From Amphibalanus amphitrite (Eukaryota > Arthropoda > Thecostraca > Balanomorpha > Balanidae), in assembly GCF_019059575.1 (NCBI RefSeq), contig NW_024881591.1:310001-374000 (forward strand): a stretch of 64,000 nucleotides of DNA, read 5' to 3'. How positions within the stretch are numbered: position 1 is the first letter of the stretch; each line of letters begins with the position of its first letter. Below the pieces are notes generated by a model that did not search any database, was not told the DNA's origin, and worked only from the letters and a program-made list of their open reading frames with translations. A program made the position numbers and the translations under genes. Below are positions 1-10,983 of this stretch, piece by piece.

Positions 1-360
1 CAGTAACCTGACCTCTGTGACCTGACCTGGTATCAGTGACCTCAGATAGCGAAGTATGTGTTTGACGAACAATGTACCATCGATGGTTTTCAATAACTTA
101 CCAATTTACTCTATTTCACAGCACATTTCTTGAAATGCCTGTGAACGGTGAAAATCCAGCCTTTGACCTGACCTGTGTTGTCATCGGTTTGACCTAGGTC
201 AATGAAATTTGGTCACAAGGTAGTTCCCTGGTGGGGCTATCGAACGCCGTTTGAATTTTGAAAATCGGCCGGTAAATTTCCGAGATCTTAGGGAGGCCGA
301 AACGGCCCTCCCCCCCCCCCCCTACGGTTGGTAGGGTCCGCCGATAGCCCTACGGGGAAT
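1..360. repeat. TGACCT/AGGTCA-rich dispersed repeat
   Basis: This stretch is dense in TGACCT/AGGTCA hexamers and ends in C-runs followed by a short GC-rich tail. The same style of sequence, hexamers next to poly-G/poly-C, occurs at 25.6-26.6 kb and 39.0-39.6 kb, so it is probably a truncated member of one repeat family. No coding potential is seen from 1 to 700. Confidence 0.45.
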
Positions 361-701
361 GAAGGAGGAGAGCTAGGGCCAAATAAATGTAATATTCGTG
401 CTCCCCATTCGCCCAATTGACCTTTTTGAAGCATTCTGAATCTTTTTTTTTTATAAATTTAGTCCGAATGGTTGAATGGGTGGATTTGAGGAATCAGAGC
501 CCGCACTACAGCATAGCTTGTTGTGCTGACCCTGACCCCTCCTCCCGATAGCGCAATTCCAGCTGTATGGCAGAATTTTGTCCGAACGTTTAACGTGCCC
601 TCACGACTGGACACGGCCCCCTCCGCTCACTCACGTTACCTGGCTTCTGTGCGGCCCCTGCCACAGACACGCACGCCATTACACGTAGGAGCTAAATGTG
701 G

Positions 702-785
702 CCGCCCGCACCGGGGCTTGAACCGGGCTCTCACTACCGGCTAAGCGTCGAGTTCCGGCGCTTTTACCCACTCGGCCACGGACGG
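702..785 (-). tRNA. tRNA-Ser-like gene or tRNA-derived pseudogene
   Basis: Read on the minus strand, the ends (CCGTCCG and CGGGCGG) form a 7-bp acceptor stem. A box-A-like TGGCCGAGTGGG and a box-B-like GGTTCAAGCCC are present, and the length fits class II tRNAs with a long variable arm. The anticodon region contains ACTCGA, as in tRNA-Ser(CGA), but the loop appears 3-4 nt too long and the D stem has a mismatch. A decayed tRNA or a tRNA-derived SINE head is therefore more likely than a working gene. Confidence 0.4.
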
Positions 786-2340
786 AACAAATATGACGCT
801 GTATTTATTGCTAACTTGGTGCTGCTGTTGCCTCACTCACGGACATCGAATATCGGTGATTCTTGGGTGATTCATATGTACCTAATCATTTTTCTTGCTT
901 GTTTGACAAACATAAATGGTTTTATTCCGAACCTTGTTCCCAATCGACGTGTGTTCTCGCTAGCAAATTTTAGAGTCAATGACTTCGACATGACTGGTTT
1001 TGTCTGGTTTTTGTGTTACACTTTTTCAGCTATTAATATGTTGGGTCCTTTACAGGGTCCAAATTCAGGTAAATGTCAAGTTTAAGTCCTAAGCAGATTT
1101 TATTGATAAATTTTTCATATTTTTACATTATTTGACATCCTGAATCCAAAAATGATACTCATATGTCTCGCAAATAAAAGAAAAAACATAATCAAACCTG
1201 ACCTAACCTTACCTAGGGTGCGTTCGGAGAACGCGGAATATTCCCCGTCATCGTGAAAATTCCCCGTGTTGCGTTCGGAGGGGGACATTCCATACCGCCA
1301 ATTTCAAGGATCGCCGCTACTGCGCCAAGTTGAGTTCGTGGGATTTTGTTTGGGTTATTTGGGTTATTTGGTTATTTGGAACGCTACATCTATGGCAAGA
1401 TGTAATAAGAATGAAGCTCTTGAAGAAAGAACAACTAAGAAAAATCACAATTATTTTCAAAAAGTCCCATCTGTACTGTGAACCCACCCGCCCCCGGACA
1501 TGCCTAAGAGCTGGACTTTTTGCACGCGTTCCCCGCCAGGGGGCGCCACTGATGAAGCACCCTCTGACGTCACGATAAAACTGCGCGCACTGTGCGCACG
1601 GTTCTGTAAGCAAGTAATATAGTGGTGGTTTCATGGTGGAAATTGGAATAAGTATTTTGACGTTGTAAAATTTCAAGCCGTTTTGTGAAATTAATTAGTA
1701 AATGCATTTCAAAAGTATTTATTCAAAGTGTGAAAGGAAAATAATTAGAAGAACATGGATATTTTTGTTCCAATAGCTTATTATGTGAGACATGATCGGT
1801 ACTAACGGGTACTTCTAAGAAGTAGTGAAGAAGTACCAAACAGCCTGCTCGGCTACGATCGTCAGCTGTCCTTTGGAGCTGGACTTCAACGCTGTAAAAA
1901 AAATATGTGCTGAATTAATTTTTAGTTTCACCAAAATATAAGCAATTTATCATTTCTTTTTCACTTTTGTAATTATTGTTGAGTGAAGAGACATGTTGCT
2001 AGTTCTGACAATATAAATTATTAATTAAAAAAAACGAAATGCGACGGTAAGTATCTGCTGCTAAATTATAACTTTAACCAAATACATGGAGATTCTTGCT
2101 ACCATTGCTTATAAAACGTGCTTATCAATACACAAATGTTTTATTTCAGACAAGAAGGATTTATTTGCCTGAAGTCTTGCGTCATGTGCTACTGCTTTGA
2201 TTCCAAAGACGCTCTCCGGGTCGGGGTAATTTAGTTCTTCATCGATCGATAAGAGATTTTGATTCATTGATATCCAAATTGATAAGCTCGGCACCATGGA
2301 GTAAGGGCGTCCCCACAGGGGTGACGCAGGAAATATGAAT

Positions 2341-2401
2341 GGCGTTTACACCGACAGTAGTTTCCCACAGATAATGGGAATCTCCTGTCGGTGTAAACGC
2401 C
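2341..2401. repeat. Perfect 17-bp-arm hairpin
   Basis: The arm GGCGTTTACACCGACAG at 2341-2357 has its exact reverse complement at 2385-2401. The 27-nt spacer contains a second, inner stem (TTCCCA/TGGGAA). It lies inside the Harbinger-like element. Confidence 0.9.
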
Positions 2402-3022
2402 ACTATAGTCCCATCCAACTCAAACACTGGGGAATATCCCCGCACTTTTGAAGACGGAAATCTATGGACCTGCTCGAAAAATAGTGGATAAAATACGGCG
2501 AGCTTTCAGTTTTATGGTTGGGTCTCCCTTCCGAGGCACATATTTACGGGGGATATTGGGTCATATTCCCCCGGCGTCCTGATGATCGGCGCCCAGCTCA
2601 ACGTCGAAGGCGCCCTGATACGCGGCACTGCTATCTGTGAAGGTGCCCAGGTTGCTGCCGCTCGAACTTTGGTCGCCTACTTAACAAAACCTCCGTTGGT
2701 GCCATCTCAGTTTCCTCGAGGTCAGGCAACCTTCACACGCCGTTGGCTACCTTGGCTGGCCGGCGACTCGTTCCCCTCGTGGCGACGCTCTTGACATCCA
2801 GTCAAAAGTTGGAGTGGCTGGCGCCCCCAGTGGGGGCCGGGGAAGGGGCAGTGGGCCTCCACGTTGCTCTCTTCCCGAGCCTATGGTGACTTGGCTCAAC
2901 TCTCCTCAATAGAATCTGGATTCTGCACGCTGTATTAACATGGGCGTAGACACCACTACGGACAATACGGACAGTGGGTGTGACAATCAGTAGTGCCATT
3001 CATATAGAGGGTGTCATATATA

Positions 3023-3561
3023 AGCGGAGAGGCAACAGTACAGCTGAGCGGAGAGACAACATTAAAACAACAGTACAGCTGGCGTTGCATGGAGCTGCAG
3101 GCAACCGGACAGCGGAGGCTTGCGAAAAATAAACAATTCGTCACTTCAACGTATAAACAATAGTAAAAGCAACATAAACACATATTCTCATGGTCGAACC
3201 CATGCACTAGCGGCTCACGGCGGGCACAGGCACGCAGTGCGGTAGCGGTACCGGATCACGTCATGGGCGTTGTCTCAGCATAGGTTGTTATGAGCGGAGA
3301 GGCAACAGTACAGCTGAGCGGAGAGACAACATTAAAACAACAGTACAGCTGGCGTTGCATGGAGCTGCAGGCAACCGGACAGCGGAGGCTTTCGAAAAAT
3401 AAACAATTCGTCACTTCAACGTATAAACACTAGTAAAAGCAACATAAACACATATTCTCATGGTCGAACCCATGCACTAGCGGCTCACGGCGGGCACAGG
3501 CACGCAGTGCGGTAGCGGTACCGGATCACACGTCATGGGCGTTGTCTCAGCATAGGTTGTT
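3023..3561. repeat. 270-bp tandem duplication
   Basis: Two adjacent direct copies (3023-3292 and 3293-3561) are nearly identical, differing by a few substitutions and a 2-bp insertion near the end of the second copy. No ORF or terminal structure was recognised. It is a recent tandem duplication within the Harbinger-like element. Confidence 0.9.
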
Positions 3562-4004
3562 CGCAATCTAGTTGAAGCCTAAGAAGACGGCCAGTGGGGT
3601 CTCACTGCTGCTGAGGCGACCTCGGAGACGATGCATCGCCCCTCCTGTCGGCGACTTGCGGTGAGCAGGACTCCAGATAGCTGTCTGGCACGTTGCCGAC
3701 ACTGCCAGACGCTGTCAGCAGGCCTCACTGCTGCAAGTGATGTGCAGATGGACGCCAGGTGACTTCGTCTGCAGGCGATTCCGGAGACCGCGGCCTCACC
3801 AGGCAGTACCACCTGCATCGCCATGTCGGTGTTTCTAGAAATGGAAAAATAACAGTATCGGTGAAGGACAAGCAATACAATGTATTCTGTTTTCCTCTCT
3901 TGCAGGTATACGTAATCTACAATTATCATTGTTCCTATTGCATTCAACTGAACCTGAAAATTCCATATTGGCACATTGTTTGACTAAATTTGTGTAGTTG
4001 GGAA

Positions 4005-4176
4005 CAGGGGCGACGCCACGGTGCGACGACTGGAGGGGACATTGAACATTTTGGAGGGGACGAGGACCATTTCAAGTCGACTCTTTCCATGCAACGCCAT
4101 AGGCGTAATGTTAAAATTCTAAAAAGTGGAGGGGACGAGATCCCCTCCGTCCCCCCCCCCCGTGGCGACGCCCTTG
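4005..4176. mobile_element. hAT-type MITE (172 bp)
   Basis: The ends CAGGGGCGACGCCACGG and, inverted, CAAGGGCGTCGCCACGG are the CA(G/A)GGGCG type common in animal hAT elements. A perfect 8-bp target duplication GTTGGGAA lies at 3997-4004 and 4177-4184. The interior has iterated AGGGGACGA motifs and a C-run, and no coding region. Confidence 0.9.
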
Positions 4177-4287
4177 GTTGGGAAGCAGATTGTTTGAAAA
4201 ACATGTTTGGCTGAACAGTGCGGAAAATATTTCATTGATCACTATAGCTGCAACAAAAATACTGAGACAGAAAACATTTGCGCTTAC

Positions 4288-4413
4288 CTGGCTCCTTAGT
4301 CAGTCCCGCACAACGGAAGTGGTTCCATTTATCGCAGCCGTCGCATCCGACCATCGGTGCTGCACTGATGCTGCTGCACTCCCCACATTCCCAGTACCTT
4401 AGGAGCGTCTTGG
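4288..4413 (-). CDS. PHD-finger exon within the Harbinger-like element
   Basis: A 126-nt minus-strand exon is bounded by a good acceptor (CTTTTCACAG) and donor (CAG|GTAAGC), phase 1 on both sides. It encodes C-x2-C (WECGEC), then MVGCDGCDKWNHFRC, the C-x2-C...H-x2-C core of a PHD zinc finger, followed by GLTKEP. The last C-x2-C pair would be in the next exon, which was not identified. A possible first exon lies at 5315-5290 (ATGGCGGCGCCC... ending at GTGAGT), but its phase needs an exon in between. PHD fingers bind histone tails; whether this is a transposon protein or a captured host fragment is unknown. Confidence 0.5.
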
Positions 4414-5490
4414 CTGTGAAAAGATTACATGAGTCATGGCGCATACATGAATAGTAAGATGTTTTATATGTTTAACATCGCATAGCAAAGACACAACAGC
4501 TGGGAGTCAAGTGTAAGCCAGAGTGTAACCCCTGCCATGTTTTGCAGACTGGATTTTAAGCAAGAAAAGCTTTGCTAAAAATGACGCTTGACGAAGCCTC
4601 ATCCTACTGGGCTGTCTGACATGTCTCCCTGTAAAAAGCATGTGGCCCTTATATTGTATATATGATGAATATGTTAATAACGCAGAGAAAACACAGTATA
4701 AATTATACCCAACGTTTCATCTTAATCGACTTTGTCAGGGGTGTTTGAACAGCTTGAGATGAGTTAAGTGTAAGGGTACCTAGGTACATCTGAAAATAAA
4801 CTGAATCTGCGTTCAATAAACATTGATTTTGATAATACATTTCACAAATCAACTGCTAATAACAATCATACTAAAATAGCACGACAGATAACTAACAATC
4901 GCACGAAGAACTAATTGATTCGCCTTGACATTGTCGTCCGAACGAATGTTGTCTTAAGTATCACATTTGTCTTTTCTGCGCAGCATTTGTGTTTGCCATT
5001 TACCGCACCAATGTTCGCCAGCGGTGGTGACTTTTCCTTACCTGCTCACGAAACGTCACACACGACATGACGTCACCCGAAGACGTCATCAAAAAGTCCA
5101 GCTCTTAGGCGTGTCCCCCGCCCCCCCCCCCCCCCCACCCCAAACACAACACTTCAAATTATCGTTTTCATTGCTTCAGAGGACAATCACACAACTGAGT
5201 AAGCATTATCAATTGTTGGATTTCAATAAAACTGATCAGGGTGGAAACAAACGCAAGAAATATCCATTTATATTCAATAATATACTCACTCGAGCATACC
5301 GATGGGCGCCGCCATCTTGACGGGAACGACGCGTGAGATGCTTTTTAGATTCCGCGCTTTCCGCGTCCGTTCCGCGGAACTTTCCCCGGGAATCGCTCTC
5401 CGAACGGCACATTCGGCGGAAATTTCATGCCGGCGTGGAATATTCCCCGGGAATCTGCCTCTCCGAACGCACCCCTACTTACCTATAACC

Positions 5491-5830
5491 GGTATATGTC
5501 AAGTTTAGGTCCTAACTACAATTGTGGCGCTGTTGATACGAATATGAAACAGCAAAAATTTTAGGTTTTAGGTTAGGTTAGGTTGTAGGTTTGTAGGTTT
5601 TAGGTTGTAGGTAGGTAGGTTTGTAGGTTAGGTTAGGTTAGGGTAGGTTTGTAGGTTGTAGGTTGGTAGGTTATAGGTGAGTAGGTAAGGTTAGGTCAGG
5701 TTTGATTATGTTTTTTCTTTTATTTGCGAGACATATGAGTATCATTTTTGGATTCAGGATGTCAAATAATGTAAAAATATGAAAAAATTATCAATGAAAT
5801 CTTCTTAGGACTTAAACTTGACATTTACCC
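5491..5830 (-). mobile_element. Intact inverted copy of the MITE-A family (340 bp)
   Basis: It runs from GGTATATGTCAAGTTTAGGT to the inverted GGTAAATGTCAAG end and is flanked by the 8-bp direct repeat CTATAACC at 5483-5490 and 5831-5838. The middle (about 5567-5690) is a degenerate TAGGTT/GTAGGTT tandem tract. Orientation is opposite to the outer copy that contains it, so the element inserted into its own relative. Confidence 0.85.
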
Positions 5831-7109
5831 CTATAACCTACCTACCTACAACCTACAAACCTACAACCTAACAACCTAAAACCTACAAACCTACCTACCT
5901 ACAACCTAAAACCTACAAACCTACAACCTAACCTAACCTAAAACCTAAAATTTTTGGCTCTCTCTATCGTCTGGATAAAAATAGGCCCCGCCCATCCCAA
6001 TCAGCTGCTGCATGACGAGTTGATGACGACAACCACTTACTTACCAGCAACCAAACTAGGGATAGCGTACGTGACAGTAATGGTGCAGCGGTTGCAAAAT
6101 ATTACATTGTTATTCAAACGGTTTTTGCTTTTACGGTCAATTGTTGTGTTTGATTGCATTGAGATGTCATTAGATGAGGTGTTGATGAAGGCAGGTATTT
6201 TTAATGTTTTTTGACGATTTTTTGCCCTTGTTCTACTTAATAACTGAATCCGGGACCACCTGAAGTCTAAACCTTATTTTAGATAACATGTCAATGCTGT
6301 CTTGAAATGTGAAATTTAGACAATGGTAATAGGAATAATGAATAGCAATTTCACCAACAACTTGTTAATCTCTAGAAAGTGCAATTAAAATTAAAATCAC
6401 TGTCTGCCACACTGCTCCGATCCTGGTCATGCAATTAATGTTCACGGGTGGTGTTTCACGGCAGAGCACTGCAGTGCGCTGCGTGTGTCAGAGCATTGGA
6501 TTTCCATGGTAGTGTCAACAAACTTCACTCTGACGCTAAGCTATGACAGCATCCCAGAATGCTAGCACGCTGCGGCGCCAGCGCCAGCAGCATGCTAGCA
6601 GTATTTGAACTCAAACCTCTGTTCTTGGTAGGTACTTAGTTTTTCAGGACCTCTCTCACTCTGTTCCAAACGCGATTCATCATAAACTAAGAGATCACAT
6701 GCAACGTCATTTGAGTGACGCTATGGTATGCCGTAGCAACCAGCGCACACAGTGTCTGGGTGGTGAAACAGGGGCAGGGCCATTATTAATCACATTTGCT
6801 TTACTTTGTTTCAGTGGAAACCTGTCTGCACATGGGAGGAGCGCAACAAAAGCCCATCATGGCAGTGGATCTCAACAGGAGAAAACCAGAAAGAGCATAG
6901 ATGCTTAAAGATTGCAGTTTTACGTACTGCTGCTATCACCTGATGTGAGTGGCTGGCATTGCTCCTGGCAAGAACCACCTGCAAGTGATGAGATGGCACC
7001 TTAGTCGTTGAGTGTGCTGCAGTGTGAGAGGCGCCCTGATCTCTACTTCGTGATGGGTTTCCATTGGAGGTTCAACTGAGAAGTGAGAACTGACTGTGGC
7101 CATGCTGGA

Positions 7110-7480
7110 GCATGCCAGTGGAGCTTCACATGCTTAGGGCAGCTTTTGAACAGATGCTGACCATGGCATGTCCCATCCAGTTATCATGTGCGCAGAATGG
7201 TGGGGGAGGGCAACTCTGGGCTCTTGAGTCAGCCCTACTGCACAGGGGGTACAGATGGCCACTTACATTTGGTGTGTCCTGCACTGCATTATCAAGCCCA
7301 GTCTGCTGCCACAGGCAATGGGTCGGGCTGCACTATATTAAAGGCAGACTATCTTGCAAAGGAGGCTGGCATCCTCTCCCATAATGACACACCAATTGGC
7401 AATCATCGCTGCGATGATCACGAGGGTGTCCGCTTATCTGCCATGGTGAGGTGGAGAGGCAGCTGGCCTGAGGGATGGTT
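7110..7480 (+). pseudogene. Old, decayed retrotransposon RNase H remnant
   Basis: Interrupted frames give LHMLRAAFEQMLT, KADYLAKEAGILSHNDTPIG and SWPEGWFY. These align with the (N)ERADSIAKEAS and AWPAGWFR segments of the better copy just downstream. The region is AT-richer and broken by several frameshifts, so it is an older relative of the next feature. Confidence 0.45.
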
Positions 7481-7554
7481 TTACCTCATCTGAGGCCCCC
7501 TTTCCCCGCCTGCCAGGCCCGGTCAAACGACCGCTTCACAGTGAACGACTTGCA

Positions 7555-8918
7555 GTGGATGCCGTCCCACAGCGCAACGAGCGCGCCGACCAGAGGCGGC
7601 GGCCGCGCTCCCCCAGTCGACGGTCCCGGTGGACGTCGGCAACGCCCACCGCGCGACCATCAGACCGGATAAGAAGGGGCGCGAAGCGGCGCCAGGCGAC
7701 GGGGAGCCGCCAGCAGGACCCTCTCGTAGAGGGCAGTTTGGGTCCGTTTGGTTTCCTCCGCTGGTCGCCCCAGCGGGGGCGGGCTCGAGGCCCACACCTC
7801 CCACCGCGTGAAGGCGGACCCATCCGAGTGGGCGAGGAGACATGGAGAGCGGCGGGCATCTGCCCTCCGATCGAGCCCATCCTCCCCCTGCCGGATCCAC
7901 CGTGGGAACCGTCACCAACGGTTTCCTTCGGTTTAGACATCGGAGCCGCCATCCCAACCGCGGCTAGCGACACCTGGAAGAGGAATGCGGAATCCCAGCA
8001 CCTGGCGGCGCTCCCGCAGTGCGCCACCTGGGTGTGGACCGACGGCTCGGCCACCGACGGCGTCCTGAACGGTGGCGCCGGAGCCCTGATCGTGTGGCCG
8101 GACGGAGAGGAACGCTCGGTCCGCGCCCCGGCGGGCCGCCTGTGTTCAAAATTCCGGGCTGAAATGGTCGCCCTCCAGACCGCTCTCTCGTTCCTACTGG
8201 AGAACCCTCTTCACGCCGATGACCCCGTGATAATCTGCACGGACTCACAGTCCGCCCTCGCCGCACTCCGAGAGGGCCCGGCCGCCCAGCACTCCCCGCT
8301 GGGAGGGGCCATCTGGAGAGCCCTCCGGGGCCTGACGGCGGGAGACCGGCAGGTCCACCTGCAATGGGTGCCCTCGCACTGCGGACTGGAGGGGAATGAG
8401 AGAGCGGACTCGATCGCCAAGGAGGCCAGCAATCTCGCCCAGGACCAAGCCCCCATCGACGTCCAGACGGCCCACCGGGCCGCCGCCAGAGTGGCGAGGG
8501 CCCGGACCATCCGAGCCTGGCCGGCCGGCTGGTTCCGCCGACGAACCGGGGACCGCCTCCCGCCGGCCGTGGCCGGCGGAGACCGGTCGGCGGCGGTGGA
8601 CGTACACCAGCTCCGCGCCGGCCACTGGACCAGCTCTACGCAGTGGCGCCACAGAGTCGGGCTGGCGCCCTCCCGGCTGGCGGGGTGCGAGCAGTGTGAC
8701 GATCAACACTGCAGGGCTGCGCTCTGCCCCGTCTGCCGGGAGGAGGCGGACACCCCCAGCATGTCCTCCTGCGCTGCCCGGCCCTGATGGCCACCCGACA
8801 CCGACTGCTGGGATCCATCAACCCCGACCTGGAAGAGGTGCGGAGCGGCGCCATCGTGGCGGCCCTGGGGGCCGCCCACAGGTCCCTACAGAGCCTGACG
8901 GCTACGTCTCAGCTGTGA
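7555..8918 (+). pseudogene. RNase H region of a non-LTR retrotransposon, frameshifted
   Basis: A GC-rich open frame runs from 7555 to 8787. It contains a recognisable RNase HI domain: WVWTDGSATDG, SKFRAEMVALQTAL, ICTDSQSALAAL and QWVPSHCGLEGNERADSIAKEA supply the expected catalytic D, E, D and final D. A Cys-rich tail follows (GCEQCDDQHCRAALCPVCREEAD). This is the C-terminal end of an I/Jockey/R1-type ORF2; no reverse transcriptase is seen upstream, so the copy is 5' truncated. At 8753-8757 a C5 run breaks the frame. The shifted frame from about 8757 continues (HVLLRCPALMATRHRLLG...) to a stop at 8916-8918, so one C appears to have been lost. Confidence 0.8.
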
Positions 8919-8989
8919 GACGGAGGGACCAACAACAACAACAACCATCAGATCGGCTCGCGACCGCGCCGTCGCCGACCTACCGCATG

Positions 8990-9247
8990 ACTGGTATCTG
9001 TTCTTGATGTGGGACCGACTGCCACCGCCGGTCGCGGAAGGGCATCGCTCATCGGCCATCGACGTCCACCAGCTTCGCGTGGGTCACTGTTCGGGCTGCC
9101 ACCAATACACCGAATCGGATGGAACCCTGTCGGCGAATGCCGGCGGTGCCCCGACATCGACTGTGCGGCGGCCAGTGCATCGCGTGCCGGGAGGAGGCTG
9201 GCACCCCCGATCGGTCATCGGTCACAAACCGTGTCCCAGCTCATGAT
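8990..9247 (+). pseudogene. Second tail fragment of the same retrotransposon family
   Basis: The segment encodes DRLPPPVAEGHRSSAIDVHQ followed by LRVGHC, a diverged copy of DRLPPAVAGGDRSAAVDVHQLRAGHW in the preceding element. It then loses frame. It begins just after an AAC/CAA-rich tail (8930-8945) of the first copy, as expected for two 5'-truncated insertions in series. Confidence 0.6.
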
Positions 9248-10945
9248 TGCATCCAGCGCAGCTCTGTGAGATGCTCTGCTGCAGTCTGCCGCGTGTGTTG
9301 AAAGAAGAATGAACATGAGAAAACCTCAAAACTTTATGCCTATTAGTATTTGACCAGTATCGGAATAAGTTTGGATTTTGAGAATTTTGTGTCCCTGTGC
9401 TTGTGCCTGTGTGAAAAGGCATGCTTTACGGTGTACCATCTCAATTTGTGCGGCTGCTGACAGGCCACCTGGGTGCCAACGTATGTGCGAATCTGCGAAT
9501 ATGTTGTGTTTCGTCAGTCGGTATCGTTTTAAAAATATTGACTGCAATAGGCTATATAGCGTATGACGGTTCAGCCCAGCAGTAATAACTGACCATTGAT
9601 TGGGCGAATTTTGTGTGGTGGTTCGCTAATACATAACCTAAATAGTTTTTTGTTGCCGCAATCGTTTAGTAGCAGAACTGACCGGAATATAAGTAGAATG
9701 CAACGGTTTGAATCGTGAATTTGTTGAAACGCTTGTTCTCTGAGACCACTGTGTAGCTTTTGACCTGAGAACCACCAATTATAACGACGATGGTGGAAGC
9801 AGTAGGCACTATAGGCACTGTAGGCAGCACTAGTTGGCACACTTACGCAAGCACACGACTTACGCAGTGGACATCTGCATCATGCATGTTAATGTTTACT
9901 GGGAAGAGTGAGAAATTAGTCAGAATATAACTGCCACTAAGGAAAATAGGCGATATTCTGAGCTGGGGCGGCAAGGGGGAGGGGACGTATGGTCAGCTAT
10001 GCCAATAATTCATTCTTGTTATGCAGCTGTGTAAAAGGGCGTCCGTTTTTTGGGATGAGACCTTCCCCATGCCATTTCCAAGCTAAATCGTGGTGGAGAG
10101 TCTGGAGACCTCAGCCTCGCTGCCCTGCGCGCTGCGCCACCTTGCGAAACATAAAGCAGCAGTCCTGACATCTACAGGCGTTACTTTTCATGAAAGCGCG
10201 GATGTGTTCGCGCTTATACGAAGAAAATTCTTCCGAGTATGGTTGATAATGAGATTAATTGTTGTCATTGATTTGATAATTCATTGGCAAAAGTACCCTA
10301 ATAAATAGGTAAAGTAGCTAAAACTGTATCGTATTTCCTTGGAAAAAAAGACGAACTCATCCTAAGACATCCAGATTATTGGATGCGTTCGTCAGCTGTG
10401 AGTAGTTCAAGTTTCTGGAAAAAGTTGCTTGTGGAAAATCATAATACTTCAAAGATATGCCTATTCTCGAATCATTCATGCATTTATGTGCATTGAAAAA
10501 TGATTGTAAAGCAAAAGTGTAAAAGATTATTGTCAAATTATTTTCTTAAATCACAATTTACGAACGCACAAAACTCCAGCTTTTAATTTAGTGCGTGTGC
10601 GAATTGAGGTCAAGAAAAAATATTAAAACTGTCTATATTCCTCTTAAAACAATGAACGATGAATGAGGAACACGTTTTTTGAATAATTGTATATTGCTTT
10701 TTCTGAATTAAGCAAAGGTACCAAATTTTAAACTATTATTTCATTTGCTCTCACAAAACCCATCACTTTTAAGCATGACGTCATGGCAGCCAAACTTACT
10801 AGCGCCATCTCTGGAGAGCATCTTTCAAAACGTCCAGACGATAGAGAGAGCCAAATTTTTGCTGTTACATATTCGTATCAACAGCGTCACAATTGTAGTT
10901 AGGACCTAAACTTGACATATACCCAAATTCATGACCTATATGTAT

Positions 10946-10983
10946 TACCACAGATAACAGTAGTACTACTGTTATCTGTGGTA
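10946..10983. repeat. 38-bp perfect palindrome
   Basis: The half-site TACCACAGATAACAGTAGT is followed directly, with no spacer, by its exact reverse complement. It starts 14 bp after the right target duplication of MITE-A and would form a full cruciform. Confidence 0.95.

Larger units (their letters stand above)
1216..5474. mobile_element. PIF/Harbinger-like DNA transposon inside MITE-A
   Basis: The termini are GGGTGCGTTCGGAGA and its inverse, flanked by a 3-bp duplication CTA (1213-1215 and 5475-5477). GGG-starting ends with a 3-bp duplication are typical of PIF/Harbinger elements. The core TTCGGAG recurs just inside each end (about 1272 and 5398). The 4259-bp interior carries a PHD-finger exon and a possible first exon on the minus strand, a hAT-type MITE, a 270-bp tandem duplication and a strong hairpin. 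No DDE transposase was recognised. Confidence 0.7.
5956..10852. mobile_element. 4.9-kb element with 20-bp TIRs and 8-bp target duplication
   Basis: The terminal inverted repeat GGCTCTCTCTATCGTCTGGA is perfect over 20 bp at 5956-5975 and 10833-10852. It is flanked by a perfect 8-bp duplication AAATTTTT (5948-5955 and 10853-10860). On both sides the flanks continue as MITE-A sequence, so the boundaries are firm. The interior contains RNase H remnants of a retrotransposon at 7.1-9.25 kb. In 5976-7100 and 9250-10830 I see only AT-rich sequence without convincing ORFs. No transposase was recognised. Confidence 0.8.
1068..10923 (+). mobile_element. Outer inverted-repeat element (MITE-A), split by three later insertions
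   Basis: The left end GGTAAATGTCAAGTTTAAGT and the right end (reverse complement GGTATATGTCAAGTTTAGGT) are inverted repeats. They are flanked by a perfect 8-bp direct repeat CAAATTCA at 1060-1067 and 10924-10931. Its own sequence is left in four pieces: 1068-1215, 5478-5490, 5839-5955 and 10861-10923. Together these make 341 bp, matching the intact 340-bp relative at 5491-5830. The interior holds an ACCTACAAACCT-type tract. It encodes no protein. The 8-bp duplication suggests hAT, P or Merlin-like mobilisation; the superfamily is not settled. Confidence 0.85.

Noticed and set aside
3023..3561. Pair of LTRs
   Set aside because: The copies are directly adjacent with no internal region and no TG...CA ends.
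3944..4204. 86-residue minus-strand frame
   Set aside because: It lies across the hAT MITE and its C-run, so it is not a gene.
7523..8054. Minus-strand frames of 144 and 172 residues
   Set aside because: Antisense to the RNase H frame, with no domain signature.
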